Source: Anaerolineales bacterium UBA5195 (GTDB taxonomy: Bacteria > Chloroflexota > Anaerolineae > Anaerolineales > Villigracilaceae). From it: 64,000 nt of DNA. The translations under genes were made by a program, and so were the position numbers. The notes beneath the pieces are model-generated. The model made no database searches, was not told the origin of the DNA, and saw nothing but the letters and a program-made list of their open reading frames with translations. Each line of letters starts with the position of its first letter. Position 1 is the stretch's first letter. The stretch covers positions 4,701 to 68,700 of the forward strand of contig DHVZ01000024.1 of NCBI GenBank assembly GCA_002412925.1. Direction: 5' to 3'. Shown piece by piece: positions 33,113 through 43,193 of this stretch.

Positions 33113-34156
33113 ATGGGAATTCAACTCCTCCGCTTTGCATACCATTTTGTTGACAAGGCTTCGAACTACATTAGTTATTCAGAAAACGAACCAGAAATTA
33201 GCACACTCAATCTCACGATTATTGATTTTCTGGAAACCCTGACGAATAAATTATGGGAGGCCGAAGATTCTGGGAACACAGTTTCTGGGCAATTCAATCA
33301 GGGGGTACCTGCTTCCAGAGCGAGACCGTTAATTCACGCCATCCTGGAAAACCCTGACACAATTTTGGATAATTCAAGACAATTAGCGGACCTGCTTTTC
33401 CAGGTGTCTCCAACGAATGCCTCTCGCGGGATCCTGGTTGTTATTCTTTGCCGCGACACAAATACGGATCTGAAGTATGTGGCCATCTATAAAATAAAGT
33501 GCGAAGATGAACAGGTCATCAAGATGCTTTCTGGAGACAATTTGCCAGAAATCACAGTTGAGGAAGTGACCAATATTTTATTCAAAGAACTTCAGAAGGG
33601 AGCCTTGATACCTCATCCTGATAAGCTGCAATATGATTTGAAGGTCACGGATTTGCAATCTGCAGAGCCTCGAAAATATTTTGGGGCTACGTTTCTCGGT
33701 TGTACAACCAAAAAATCTGATGAACTCCAAATTAAAAAACTTGTTCCAGAATTGGTTAAATTCGGAGATGAGAATGAGGTTCAGGTCAAGACAGAAAAAA
33801 TTCCTGCCGTTCTGGCTGCGCTTGGGAGAACCGAGGGAAATGTCACGATACCTGTGATTGAAAAGATAATCGAAGCCGAAAAACTCTATGATGATAATTA
33901 TTCAAGAGAGGCTTTTACCCACTACGCTGAACAATCCAGCCACCTGAAAAACTTTGATGTCGAAGCAACCAAGCTGGCAAATAAGAATAATGGTGATCCA
34001 CGCAAGATGAAATATATCCTTCGTGATCCTGAATTAAATGGGGTTGTCATTTCAGGTCCGATTGACGCAATGCAAAAGATAAGCACAAAGGATGGGGATT
34101 TTGTTGTCATTCGGATCGAAATAGCCGAATCTAATCTGAAAATAAAATATGAATAA
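33113..34156 (+). CDS. Nucleoid-associated protein (NA37/YejK-like), tentative
   Basis: 347 aa. RGILVVILCRDTN, KYVAIYKIKCED and KYFGATFLGC resemble the nucleoid-associated NA37 family, whose members bind DNA and occur in some defence loci. A weak AAAGGG precedes the ATG. Stand-alone gene in AT-rich surroundings between recombinase relics and the ATPase/BNR operon. Confidence 0.5.
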   Translation: MGIQLLRFAYHFVDKASNYISYSENEPEISTLNLTIIDFLETLTNKLWEAEDSGNTVSGQFNQGVPASRARPLIHAILENPDTILDNSRQLADLLFQVSPTNASRGILVVILCRDTNTDLKYVAIYKIKCEDEQVIKMLSGDNLPEITVEEVTNILFKELQKGALIPHPDKLQYDLKVTDLQSAEPRKYFGATFLGCTTKKSDELQIKKLVPELVKFGDENEVQVKTEKIPAVLAALGRTEGNVTIPVIEKIIEAEKLYDDNYSREAFTHYAEQSSHLKNFDVEATKLANKNNGDPRKMKYILRDPELNGVVISGPIDAMQKISTKDGDFVVIRIEIAESNLKIKYE

Positions 34157-34628
34157 GGTTTGGTAGCCTAAAAAACTCTCTGGCATTATCTTGGGTAGCT
34201 TTGATCAGACAGCATGGTTTTGGAGCGAAAATGGGGCTGGAAAGGAGTGTTTTTGGCGGGATTATGGATTTATACCAAAGATAATGTAGATTATCGCGTG
34301 TCCATCCGTAATCAAGGATAATGACATCATTGGTATCTGATGGAAGATTTCATGGTTTTTAGACGCGACAATATTTTTTTGCTCAGATACTTTACGCGAA
34401 ACCGAATTTTCCCTTTGTTTTGTTCCCAAAAAATGAAGAAGCTTGTGTCTCAATTTATTACGTCGTGCAGTGTCAGGTAAACTTGAGAACCTACTGTAAT
34501 AGTGTATTTCACTAAATACTCAATCAAAAACATTGTCAGTCAAAAGGGCAATATAAAAAATCCTTGTCCGCAACGCAAGTTGGATCCCCGTACAGGATAG
34601 TGATTTGTTCTTGCCGCAGTAAAATTGC
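34157..34628. other. AT-rich intergenic region
   Basis: About 470 bp with no supported gene; the minus-strand frame at 34262-34453 has no recognisable features. The promoter of the next operon begins at its right end. Confidence 0.4.
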
Positions 34629-34657
34629 TTGTTTATTTTTTCTGATTCCTATACAAT
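34629..34657 (+). promoter_or_regulatory. Promoter of the ATPase/BNR operon
   Basis: TTGTTT, 17 bases, TACAAT, placed 34 bases before the chosen start at 34692. This promoter overlaps the beginning of the longer open frame and argues against the upstream start. Confidence 0.5.
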
Positions 34658-34691
34658 AGTCAAAGCAATCTTAATTTTAAGCGGACGGGCC

Positions 34692-37600
34692 ATGACGAGT
34701 GAATTGATTAACCCATATATAGCAGGGGCTCCAGTTACTGAAGTTCGTATGTTCTTTGGACGGGAAGATGTCTTCAACTGGATTCAGAATAGTCTGGCGG
34801 GAAAATATACTGATCACATCCTTGTTATCCATGGCCAAAGACGCGTAGGAAAGACATCCGTCCTAAAGCAACTTAGCAATCGTCTCCCAGAAAAATATAT
34901 CCCGGTCTTTTTCGATTTACAAGGGCGAACCCACACTACCCTGGACCGTTTCCTGTGGTGGCTGGCTCGGGAAACAGTGCGTGTGCTCAAGCAAGAGAGA
35001 AATATCGATGTACCTATCCCACAAAGGGATGATTTTGCACGCGACCCCGAGTTTTTTGAAAATATCTTCTTGCCAAGTTTACGACCGGTTCTAGGGGAAA
35101 ATATACTTTTATTTACTTTCGACGAATTCGACAATTTGGAAGAAACCGATGTTAAGGAAGAGTTGGCTCGCCCGCTAATTGATCATTTGCGACGTTTGAT
35201 GGGGCGCAGTGACATGAGTTTTATTTTCTCGATTGGATCATCGGGCCGCAAATTGGAAAACATGCAGGCGACATATACCGAGTTTTTTAAAACGGCGCTA
35301 TATAAAAAAATCAGTTTTCTTTCTGAAGAGCAAACACGAGGTTTGATTACGCAACCGGTACAAGGCTTGCTGGAATATGATCGCGCTGTCGTCACGCATA
35401 TCTATGAACTGGCATCCGGGCATCCTTATTTTACACAGCTTACCTGTCACGAATTATTTGCCCGCTGTCAGCGCACGGACCAGCGTTGCTTGAAAGATGA
35501 TGACCTGAATGCCGTCTTGGATGATGTGGTCGAACGTGGCACCGTCAATCTGAAATTTACCTGGGACGAATCTTCAGATATAGAAAAGTGGAGCCTGGCA
35601 GCATTAGCTCAATTGGACAAAACAGATAATCACACCCTGGCTGAATTTCTGCGTAAACAACGTGTCCGTTTTAGCGATACAGATTTGACATCAGGTGTGC
35701 TCCACTTACGAGAGAAGGATATTCTCACCCTACAAAACCGTTTCGTTATCTATCTGTTAAAACTGTGGCTGCAAAAGAATCGGCCCTTGGAGCAAGTCCG
35801 CGAAGAATTAACCGAAGTCAACCCGATTGCCAATCGTTATATTGAAATAGGTCTGGAATTTAAAAACTCGGGGAGGCATGAAAAGGCTCTCGAAAGTTTT
35901 CAAGAGGCTTTGTTGATCGCGCCAGAGAATATCCAGGCTCAGGTTAATGTTGCCCTGGTTTGTATTGCCCAGAAAGCTTTTGATAAAGCCGTTGTTGAAT
36001 TTGAAAAAGTTCTAAAAATCGATGACGAAGATGTGGTTGCTCGCTCCGGGTTATGCGACGCACACCTGGCTTTAGGAGATGTGGCCCTGTCCAAGGGACG
36101 TTCAAAAGAAGCGATCTTATCGTATCAGCGTGTTTTAAGTTTCAACGAAGAACATCTTGAAGCCCGTCAACGTATGGCCGATATAATCTTCCAGCGAGCC
36201 GAGAAGGCACTGGAAAACGGTAAAGATGAAGAAGCCCTGAATGCTTTTGCAGAAGCTTTGAAATTCACGCCCGAAGATCCCCGGTTAGTCAAGCGCTTGG
36301 AAACCGTCCGAGCGGAGAAAAAAGCCAAAGTATTCGCTGCGCAGGTTGCCAGGGCTGAGAAAGAAGCGAATGCGCGGAATTGGGAAAAAGCCATCCTAGC
36401 GTTGAATGAAGCGTTGGAGACATCCCCCCAAGATAGATCTATCCTTCAGAAAATTGCGCTTATCAAGGAAAGGCAACAAAAGGAACGACTCGATGCAATC
36501 CTCGCGAAAGTGAACCAGGCTGAAAAGACCAGCCGTTGGGATACCGCCATTGCTGCGCTAAATGAGTATCTCAGCCTGAAACCCAATGATGGCCTGATCC
36601 AAAAACGGTTGTCTGATCTGATCGAGGCAAAGCATGCAGCCTGGTTAAATGCGATAGTCACACGCGCCGATCAAGCTGTCGCAGATCAAAAATGGGATGA
36701 AGCCACATCGGCTTTGAACGAAGTGCTTGCACTTGAGTCGAATAACATTGAGATACAAAAGAAAGTAGCCAAAGTATGCGAGGCGAGGCGTATTGCAGAA
36801 ATAAATGCAATCCTCAGGCGCGTTGAAGAGGCTGTGCAGGCCGGTCGCTGGGATGATGCTATCAACGATCTGAATGCCGGGGTTGCAGCTGATCCGGAAA
36901 ATGAAAGCCTACTGGTAAAACTGACCGAAGTGCGCAAGGCAAAACGTGAAGCACGCCTCCGGGCGGCCTTGCGTTTGGTGGATAATGCAACCCAGTCCGG
37001 AAAATGGGATGCCGCAATCGAAGTGCTGAACGAGATGCTTGCCATCGAACCAGACAATGTTGAGTTCCAAAAGAAACTTGTCGTGGTAAAAAAAGAACAA
37101 CGCGAAAATAAGTTGAATTCTTTGCGAACACAGGCGCGCGGGTTCGCAAAAGCAGAGAAGTTTGACGAGTCCATTGCGGTGTGGAGTGAATATCTTGCAC
37201 TGGAACCCGATGATGGCGAGCAGGCACAGGCGGAAATCGAGTCGGTAAAAAAGGCGCAGAGTCTCTTGCGCACTTATGTGGAAGCATACAAAGCATATTT
37301 GAATAAAAATTACGAGAAAGCCATTGAGCTGTTCAAGAGCATCGTGGTTGAGGATACGGATTACAAAGCTGCTGCGGGTCTACTCGCCGAGTCGATTGAA
37401 CTGCGGCGCACAGCGCGCAAGTGGTGGCAATCAAAATGGCTCTGGGGATGGGTCGGCGGCATAGTGGTGCTGGCTTTTGCGTGGTTTGCGCTGCGCTCCG
37501 ATCTATTATCGCGCCAGACAAGACCTGCGCCGACTGCTGCGCCGGCAGTCACAACCTCAGCGCTGTTTGTGCCAGCAACTTCGGCCGCAACTTCAACAAC

Positions 37601-39482
37601 CACTTCCCTGCCGACCCTCACGCCCACCCCCCTGCCATTCGCGTGGGTACGTTTGAATTCGGGACAGTTTTTGTCAAGAGATCAGATCACAGAGATTGTT
37701 TTTGATCCAAAGAATCCAGGTATTATTTACGTTGGAATGAAGAATGCAGGGGTTTACAAATCCATCGATGGCGGATCCTCATGGCAGCCGTCTCAAAATG
37801 GATTGGAAGGCAAATCAATCCACTCGCTTGTAATCGATCCGAGCAACCCCTATGTTCTGTTTGCCGGAGTAATCCAGGGTGGGGTCTATAAAACTGAAGA
37901 TGGGGGCGCCAATTGGCGCGCGATGAATAGCGGGCTAGATATCAATGGCTACGTAGTCATCAGCCATGTACTTATGGACTCAAGCAACAGCCAGCACTTA
38001 TGGTATACCAATTCATTCACATCCTCTCAAAATGCAGTGCTGTACGAAACGCTGAATGGTGGTGAAAGCTGGCAGCAAATCATGACCTCCAATTGCCCAG
38101 ATCGCGTGGTGGATATTGCCGCACATTCGCAGAATAATCAAGTGTTGATCGCAGGCTTGCAAATCGGTACGGCCTGTGAAGGAGGCGTATATCTCTCCGC
38201 GGATGGAGGCCGCACCTGGGAAAAACTTGGATTGCAAGGGAAAACGATCGATTGGGTTGCCATCTCGAAGACCAAGGACAACAGTGAGCTTCTCTACGCA
38301 TATGCGCGAGATGGACAGTTGTTCGGTTCTCTAGACCAGGGAAAAACTTGGATCAGCATGTGCTCATCTGATTGCCGCCAACCCCTTGCCACTGATTTTG
38401 ATGGGAACGTGGTCGTTTATCTGAATGGAAAAATTGCCAGGAGCAAGGGCATTCAGCCCGACTGGCTCGGGATTGGCAGCCCGGGGAAAATTACCGCCTC
38501 TTTGCTGGCGATTTCACCTTTACAGCCAAATACGCTCTTCCTGGGCGGCAACGGAATTAGTCTATCGACCGATGGGGGTAAAACCTGGTCGGTAAAAACC
38601 AACGGTTTGGGCGCAAATGATTTTTATCTACACTTACCCACATCTTCTGGCGGAACATTTTACCTGATGCAAGATTTAGCCTCTTATAGCTCAACAGATC
38701 AGGGACGTACGTGGAAAAGCTTTAGTGACAAGTTGGGTTACCTGGCATTCGATTCTACCGGCAGTTTGATCTATAGACTCTGGCAAAACGAAGCTGCCTA
38801 TTCGCCAAATCAGGGAAGGAATTGGGCAAACATCTCCCTGCCACTGTCAAATCCGGATTTCATCGGGGTTTATCCACTGGTTTCAGAGAGGGTTTTCGTT
38901 GCTTACGGCGGCGAAAAGATACGAATCTATTCTTCGGATGACCAGGGCGTAACCTGGTCTGAATCTTCCGTCGCGTGTGCCCTTACAAATTGTGCCAACA
39001 GCCACCTGCTCTTACAGCCAGACACCCTTCAAACTGAACATTTGAGTATTCGAGGAGATCAATATCCGCTGATCTCAGATGACAAGGGACTCACCTGGAG
39101 AGCCTGTTCCTGGAAAGGAACCTGGATCGCCCATTCACACTCTGCGGTCGCCATTGATCCGAAGCATAAGGAAACACTTTATCTGGCAACAAATGGAGAA
39201 GGCGTAAATATCACTACGGATGGGTGCCAGTCCTGGCAAACGCGCAATACAGGTCTTGGAAATCTATTTATTAACTCCCTGGCGATTGACCCCCAAAAAC
39301 CTGAGACGGTCTACGCTGGCACAGATGGAGGCGCGTACATCTCGACTGATGGCGGGCAAACCTGGGGGCAGATCAACGATGGCTTACTCGGGGCGACGGT
39401 GGTTTATTCGATTGTGGTGGACAAAGATAGCAATGTCTACGCGGCCACGCCATACGGGATTTTCAAGTTGGAGAATAAATAA
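34692..39482 (+). CDS. Giant ATPase-TPR-transmembrane-BNR propeller protein
   Basis: 1596 aa from MTSELINPY. Order: AAA/STAND-type ATPase (Walker A GQRRVGKT about 47-54, Walker B LLFTFDEFD about 138-146); winged-helix-like region to about 380; TPR helices (YIEIGLEFKNSGRHEKALE onward); six repeated helical units of about 70 residues each with ...W..A..ALNE.L; a membrane helix near 913-935; a Thr/Pro linker; then a beta-propeller of BNR/Asp-box repeats (SIDGGSSW, TEDGGANW, SADGGRTW). The ATPase is thus cytoplasmic and the propeller extracellular. The function is unknown; it resembles a sensor coupled to a STAND switch. Confidence 0.8.
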   Translation: MTSELINPYIAGAPVTEVRMFFGREDVFNWIQNSLAGKYTDHILVIHGQRRVGKTSVLKQLSNRLPEKYIPVFFDLQGRTHTTLDRFLWWLARETVRVLKQERNIDVPIPQRDDFARDPEFFENIFLPSLRPVLGENILLFTFDEFDNLEETDVKEELARPLIDHLRRLMGRSDMSFIFSIGSSGRKLENMQATYTEFFKTALYKKISFLSEEQTRGLITQPVQGLLEYDRAVVTHIYELASGHPYFTQLTCHELFARCQRTDQRCLKDDDLNAVLDDVVERGTVNLKFTWDESSDIEKWSLAALAQLDKTDNHTLAEFLRKQRVRFSDTDLTSGVLHLREKDILTLQNRFVIYLLKLWLQKNRPLEQVREELTEVNPIANRYIEIGLEFKNSGRHEKALESFQEALLIAPENIQAQVNVALVCIAQKAFDKAVVEFEKVLKIDDEDVVARSGLCDAHLALGDVALSKGRSKEAILSYQRVLSFNEEHLEARQRMADIIFQRAEKALENGKDEEALNAFAEALKFTPEDPRLVKRLETVRAEKKAKVFAAQVARAEKEANARNWEKAILALNEALETSPQDRSILQKIALIKERQQKERLDAILAKVNQAEKTSRWDTAIAALNEYLSLKPNDGLIQKRLSDLIEAKHAAWLNAIVTRADQAVADQKWDEATSALNEVLALESNNIEIQKKVAKVCEARRIAEINAILRRVEEAVQAGRWDDAINDLNAGVAADPENESLLVKLTEVRKAKREARLRAALRLVDNATQSGKWDAAIEVLNEMLAIEPDNVEFQKKLVVVKKEQRENKLNSLRTQARGFAKAEKFDESIAVWSEYLALEPDDGEQAQAEIESVKKAQSLLRTYVEAYKAYLNKNYEKAIELFKSIVVEDTDYKAAAGLLAESIELRRTARKWWQSKWLWGWVGGIVVLAFAWFALRSDLLSRQTRPAPTAAPAVTTSALFVPATSAATSTTTSLPTLTPTPLPFAWVRLNSGQFLSRDQITEIVFDPKNPGIIYVGMKNAGVYKSIDGGSSWQPSQNGLEGKSIHSLVIDPSNPYVLFAGVIQGGVYKTEDGGANWRAMNSGLDINGYVVISHVLMDSSNSQHLWYTNSFTSSQNAVLYETLNGGESWQQIMTSNCPDRVVDIAAHSQNNQVLIAGLQIGTACEGGVYLSADGGRTWEKLGLQGKTIDWVAISKTKDNSELLYAYARDGQLFGSLDQGKTWISMCSSDCRQPLATDFDGNVVVYLNGKIARSKGIQPDWLGIGSPGKITASLLAISPLQPNTLFLGGNGISLSTDGGKTWSVKTNGLGANDFYLHLPTSSGGTFYLMQDLASYSSTDQGRTWKSFSDKLGYLAFDSTGSLIYRLWQNEAAYSPNQGRNWANISLPLSNPDFIGVYPLVSERVFVAYGGEKIRIYSSDDQGVTWSESSVACALTNCANSHLLLQPDTLQTEHLSIRGDQYPLISDDKGLTWRACSWKGTWIAHSHSAVAIDPKHKETLYLATNGEGVNITTDGCQSWQTRNTGLGNLFINSLAIDPQKPETVYAGTDGGAYISTDGGQTWGQINDGLLGATVVYSIVVDKDSNVYAATPYGIFKLENK
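39218..39468 (+). repeat. 251-bp near-identical repeat, copy 1
   Basis: Encodes the last propeller blades of the first BNR protein. It matches 41509-41759 with only a handful of differences, mostly silent, whereas the rest of the two genes is strongly diverged. Recent gene conversion or segmental duplication. Confidence 0.9.
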
Positions 39483-41773
39483 TGCCCGAAAACAATCTTG
39501 AAGCCCTTTACGCCGAAGCCCGGCAGGCCCTCAAAGCCAAAAACTACGAGCGCGCCACCGATTTGCTCAAACAGATTTTGGTTAGCGATGAGAATTACAA
39601 AGATGCCTCGCGCCTGTTGGCGCAGTTGGTGAAGGAGAAGCGCCGCAGGTGGTATAACGATCTGCGCTTTTGGGGGCTGGTCTTTGGAATAGTGATCGTA
39701 GGTTTGCTGATTTGGATTGTGCCGAAACTGCCTCTGCAAAGGATGTTCACCTCCCCGCCAGGGACCGTCAGCCCAATGGAGACAACGCCTTTAGCCCAGG
39801 CGGCCTCGCCAACCATCCAACCAACACAGACAACACCCCCTACCGCTACAGCGCTTCCCAGCCCCACATCCATCCCGTTGACCTGGCAGCGGATCTCGGT
39901 GGGAGAGAAGTTCTCGCGCGATACGGTCACCGCTATCGCTGTTGATCCTAAAGATCCGGACGTCATCTTCGTCGGCACCCAGAACTCGGGTATTTATAAA
40001 TCCATTGATGGAGGACTATCGTGGAAACCAGCTCAATCTGGTTTAGGTAGTGGGGAAGTTGGCTCTCTTGTCATTGATCCAGAAAACCCGAACATCCTTT
40101 TTGCTGGCCTTTTGCGGGGAACCTTGTACAAAACCTCAGATGGTGGAGCCAATTGGGAACTTTCAGAGAAAATATCAACATCCAGATTAACTCTTAAAAC
40201 CTTTCTGGTAATGGATCCGGACAATAATCAACATATTTATTTTACTTTGTTCGATACCATCTACCATTCAACGAACGGGGGGGATTCCTGGACTATTTTA
40301 TACTTCACGCAAGGTGACATTTTGGATTTCGTAATTAATTCAACAGATTCCAAAGAACTTCTTGCGGTCACTCGCAAGGCTGTCCATAAATCCAAGGACG
40401 GCGGGACGACTTGGACAGCAATGGATAGTGCCCCAAAAAAGAGCCCCGATTTTTATCCCTGGATCAATCCTTCGAATACCAGCGTTTTTTATATTCCTTA
40501 TATATTCAACCCCAACCGATCAGTAACGAGATTAGCAAGATCACCGGATAGTGGAACTACCTGGTTTGATGTTAAAGACCTGGGAGAGTGGCCTGTAAAA
40601 CAGGGCCCCTATACAATGGGATTTTCTTTATCCGATAGTAGCATCGGATATTTTGGTGACGGTGTTCATCTTTTCAAGACCAAGGACACAGGCCTTACCT
40701 GGCAAAAAATATATGAATTCCCGGTCAATATTTCAACGATCATGCTTTCGCCCGCTTACCCCGAAGCGCTTTTTATTGGAGCGCAGGGCTTTTTCCTGTC
40801 AAAGAATCAGGGAACAGACTGGCAGAAGCGCAGCGATGGATTAGGGGCGGCTCGCATCGAGTTAATGATCAATTCAAACAGCTCCGCTTTTTATGTTATT
40901 GAAAAAGGGATAGACTACGAGTCATTTTGGGGTGAAGTAGTTGAAGTTGACGTTATAAGCCGAATCTTCCGCTCCTTGGATAAAGGGCTCTCATGGGAGA
41001 CTTTCGTTGACCAGCGTGGGTGTGCTCTGTCGTTCGGACCCGGCAGAATGCTTTATTATTCACAACAGTTCAGAGATGGTTCTAGCGTAACTGTGCTGTG
41101 GATGAATGATGCTGGGGTGACAGGTTTTTTTGACCTTCCTTTCACCAGCGGATGCTCTTATGTCATTCCTAGCCCTGAAGAGCCAAACACTCTTTACCTG
41201 TTGAACCATCATGGCCACAATCATCCTCTACGTATTTCCCACAATGCCGGCAAGAGCTGGCAAGATGTCAAGGGCAGCAGCACAAATAATAAGCGGCTAT
41301 ATTTTGGTCAGCAGCAATCTGGCATCATCTACGCCACGGCCGAAAAGGATGTTACTTATTCAACCGATGGCGGGGAGTCGTGGGAAGTATGTGGATATTT
41401 TGGTTTTGACCAGCCGATTGCCAACTCAGAATCAGGGATTGCAATCAGCCCGAAAGATGGCAAGACTCTGTATGTTGGATTCCGGGGGAGAGGCATACTC
41501 TTTAGCGGGGATGGGTGCCAGTCCTGGCAAACGCGCAATACAGGTCTTGGAAATCTATTTATTAACTCCCTGGCGATTGACCCCCAAAAACCTGAGACGG
41601 TCTACGCTGGCACAGATGGCGGCGCGTACATCTCGACTGATGGCGGGCAAACCTGGGGGCAGATCAACGATGGCTTACTCGGGGCGACGGTGGTTTATTC
41701 GATTGTGGTGGACAAAGATAGCAATGTCTACGCGGCCACCCCATACGGGATCTTCAAACTGAGGGAAAGATGA
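39482..41773 (+). CDS. Membrane-anchored BNR/Asp-box propeller protein
   Basis: 763 aa. A short cytoplasmic TPR-like stretch (LKAKNYERATDLLKQIL), a transmembrane helix (about 58-78), a Thr/Pro stalk and a BNR propeller (SIDGGLSW, SKDGGTTW, STDGGESW). It is a partial paralogue of the preceding protein without its ATPase. The last 84 residues are almost identical to that protein's end at DNA level. TAATG and ATGA overlaps couple it to both neighbours. Confidence 0.8.
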   Translation: MPENNLEALYAEARQALKAKNYERATDLLKQILVSDENYKDASRLLAQLVKEKRRRWYNDLRFWGLVFGIVIVGLLIWIVPKLPLQRMFTSPPGTVSPMETTPLAQAASPTIQPTQTTPPTATALPSPTSIPLTWQRISVGEKFSRDTVTAIAVDPKDPDVIFVGTQNSGIYKSIDGGLSWKPAQSGLGSGEVGSLVIDPENPNILFAGLLRGTLYKTSDGGANWELSEKISTSRLTLKTFLVMDPDNNQHIYFTLFDTIYHSTNGGDSWTILYFTQGDILDFVINSTDSKELLAVTRKAVHKSKDGGTTWTAMDSAPKKSPDFYPWINPSNTSVFYIPYIFNPNRSVTRLARSPDSGTTWFDVKDLGEWPVKQGPYTMGFSLSDSSIGYFGDGVHLFKTKDTGLTWQKIYEFPVNISTIMLSPAYPEALFIGAQGFFLSKNQGTDWQKRSDGLGAARIELMINSNSSAFYVIEKGIDYESFWGEVVEVDVISRIFRSLDKGLSWETFVDQRGCALSFGPGRMLYYSQQFRDGSSVTVLWMNDAGVTGFFDLPFTSGCSYVIPSPEEPNTLYLLNHHGHNHPLRISHNAGKSWQDVKGSSTNNKRLYFGQQQSGIIYATAEKDVTYSTDGGESWEVCGYFGFDQPIANSESGIAISPKDGKTLYVGFRGRGILFSGDGCQSWQTRNTGLGNLFINSLAIDPQKPETVYAGTDGGAYISTDGGQTWGQINDGLLGATVVYSIVVDKDSNVYAATPYGIFKLRER
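41509..41759 (+). repeat. 251-bp near-identical repeat, copy 2
   Basis: Partner of 39218-39468 at the 3' end of the second BNR gene. The upstream boundary is sharp at the codon for the GDGCQSW motif. Confidence 0.9.
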
Positions 41774-43056
41774 ATCCATTTACTTTTGGAAATCCGATTA
41801 AAAATCCGGCACGTTTCTTTGGTCGAGGGGATGACATTCGCCAAATTGTCAATCGCTTACAATCCGGCGCGCACGAATCCACATCCATCATTGGGGAACG
41901 CCGGATAGGGAAGACATCTTTGCTAAGCAACTTGTCTGACCCCCGCGTAGCGGCCGGTTTAGGCCTTTCGCCAGAGCAATTTTGTATGGTCTATGTAGAT
42001 TTTCAGGGTTTAACAGATATTACACCGCATCGATTTTGGCAGCGTATTTTCAAGAAGATGTCCAGCTCGATTTGTGACCGGAGCCTGGTTCCGATTATCG
42101 ATAAACTCAGTCTGCAGGATGAGTTTGATCTGTTTGATCTGGAAGACGTATTTCAAGAAGTGGCAGGCAAAGGGATGACCACAGTTCTTTTTATGGATGA
42201 ATTTGAATATGTAACTCAAAATATAAATTTCAAGAGTGATTTTTTCGGGGCCTTGCGAGCTTTGGCCATTCATCATGGTGTTGCGCTTGTCCCTGCAACG
42301 CGACGTGAATTAGTAGACCTTTGTCACTCTAATGAAATAAAGGGCTCCCCATTTTTTAACATCTTTGCGAATGTAGTCCTGCGGCCATTCAATCAGGTTG
42401 AAGTAAATGAAATGTTGGATGAATATCTGAAGGATGGAGAGCGAGATTTTTCCTTGGATGAAAAGGATTTCATCTGGAAAATTAGTGGTGGCTATCCATT
42501 TTTTGTACAGATGGCCGGATATTATCTGTTTGATGGAAAAATTCAGGAAAAAAACGGGAACGAGCTTAATGATTTTATGGAAAGCCAATTTGAACAGCAA
42601 GCAGACTCTCACTTTACCTATCTTTGGTCCCATTGTACTGATAGTGAACGGATCACCTTGCTCATCCTCTTGACCCTTCGTTTGCAAAAAGCTTCAAAGA
42701 GGACAATTCCTACTCTGGAGAATTTAGCATCAGTCCGCGCAAGAACTGTACAAGATTTAGTCTCTCTTCGCAAACGGGGTCTCGTTATTGAAAAAAATAA
42801 GATATTCTCTATCTTCTCGTCATCCTTTGAAAAATGGATCCAGCATGAAATTCTCGCAGCGCCAGGCGAAGAAGAAACACAAACAAGTGCAGAAGATTGG
42901 TTGAAGGCTGGCGGTCAGAAAACGACTAAGGAAGCAACCAGTGTCTTACCTCGTTTCAGAAAGAAATATTGGCCTATCCTTGGAGAATTTTTACAGGATG
43001 CTACAATGAAAATCATGGTGGATGGCGCTGTTGGCTTGCTTTACACTATGATGTAA
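41770..43056 (+). CDS. STAND/archaeal-type AAA ATPase
   Basis: 428 aa. Walker A GERRIGKTSLL (about 43-53), Walker B VLFMDEFEYV (about 138-147), arginine region PATRRE, and a winged-helix-like C-terminal part (LENLASVRARTVQDLV). The ATPase is related to the N-terminal domain of the giant protein but is separate and soluble, with a weakly hydrophobic extreme C-terminus. ATGA overlap with the BNR gene makes it the third gene of the operon; it may form mixed rings with the first. Confidence 0.8.
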   Translation: MNPFTFGNPIKNPARFFGRGDDIRQIVNRLQSGAHESTSIIGERRIGKTSLLSNLSDPRVAAGLGLSPEQFCMVYVDFQGLTDITPHRFWQRIFKKMSSSICDRSLVPIIDKLSLQDEFDLFDLEDVFQEVAGKGMTTVLFMDEFEYVTQNINFKSDFFGALRALAIHHGVALVPATRRELVDLCHSNEIKGSPFFNIFANVVLRPFNQVEVNEMLDEYLKDGERDFSLDEKDFIWKISGGYPFFVQMAGYYLFDGKIQEKNGNELNDFMESQFEQQADSHFTYLWSHCTDSERITLLILLTLRLQKASKRTIPTLENLASVRARTVQDLVSLRKRGLVIEKNKIFSIFSSSFEKWIQHEILAAPGEEETQTSAEDWLKAGGQKTTKEATSVLPRFRKKYWPILGEFLQDATMKIMVDGAVGLLYTMM

Positions 43057-43130
43057 TCTATCTATTTCCGCCCGCGGGTCAAAACGGATCCAAAGACGCT
43101 GACGTATTAGGGCTCCAGGTTTAAGCCTCC

Positions 43131-43174
43131 AAGGCTGGAAGGTTGAGGTGCAGTAATCTCAACCTTCCAGCCTT
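43131..43174 (+). terminator. 17-bp perfect hairpin after the ATPase/BNR operon
   Basis: AAGGCTGGAAGGTTGAG, 10-base loop, CTCAACCTTCCAGCCTT. It lies 75 bases after the operon and 20 before the next start. The 3' side has no T-run, so termination may need other factors; it might also be a leader hairpin. Confidence 0.6.
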
Positions 43175-43193
43175 CAACCCAAGGAGTGCAGGT

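Noticed and set aside
34262..34453. 63-codon minus-strand frame in the AT-rich gap
   Set aside because: No motif, no ribosome-binding site and no conserved neighbour.
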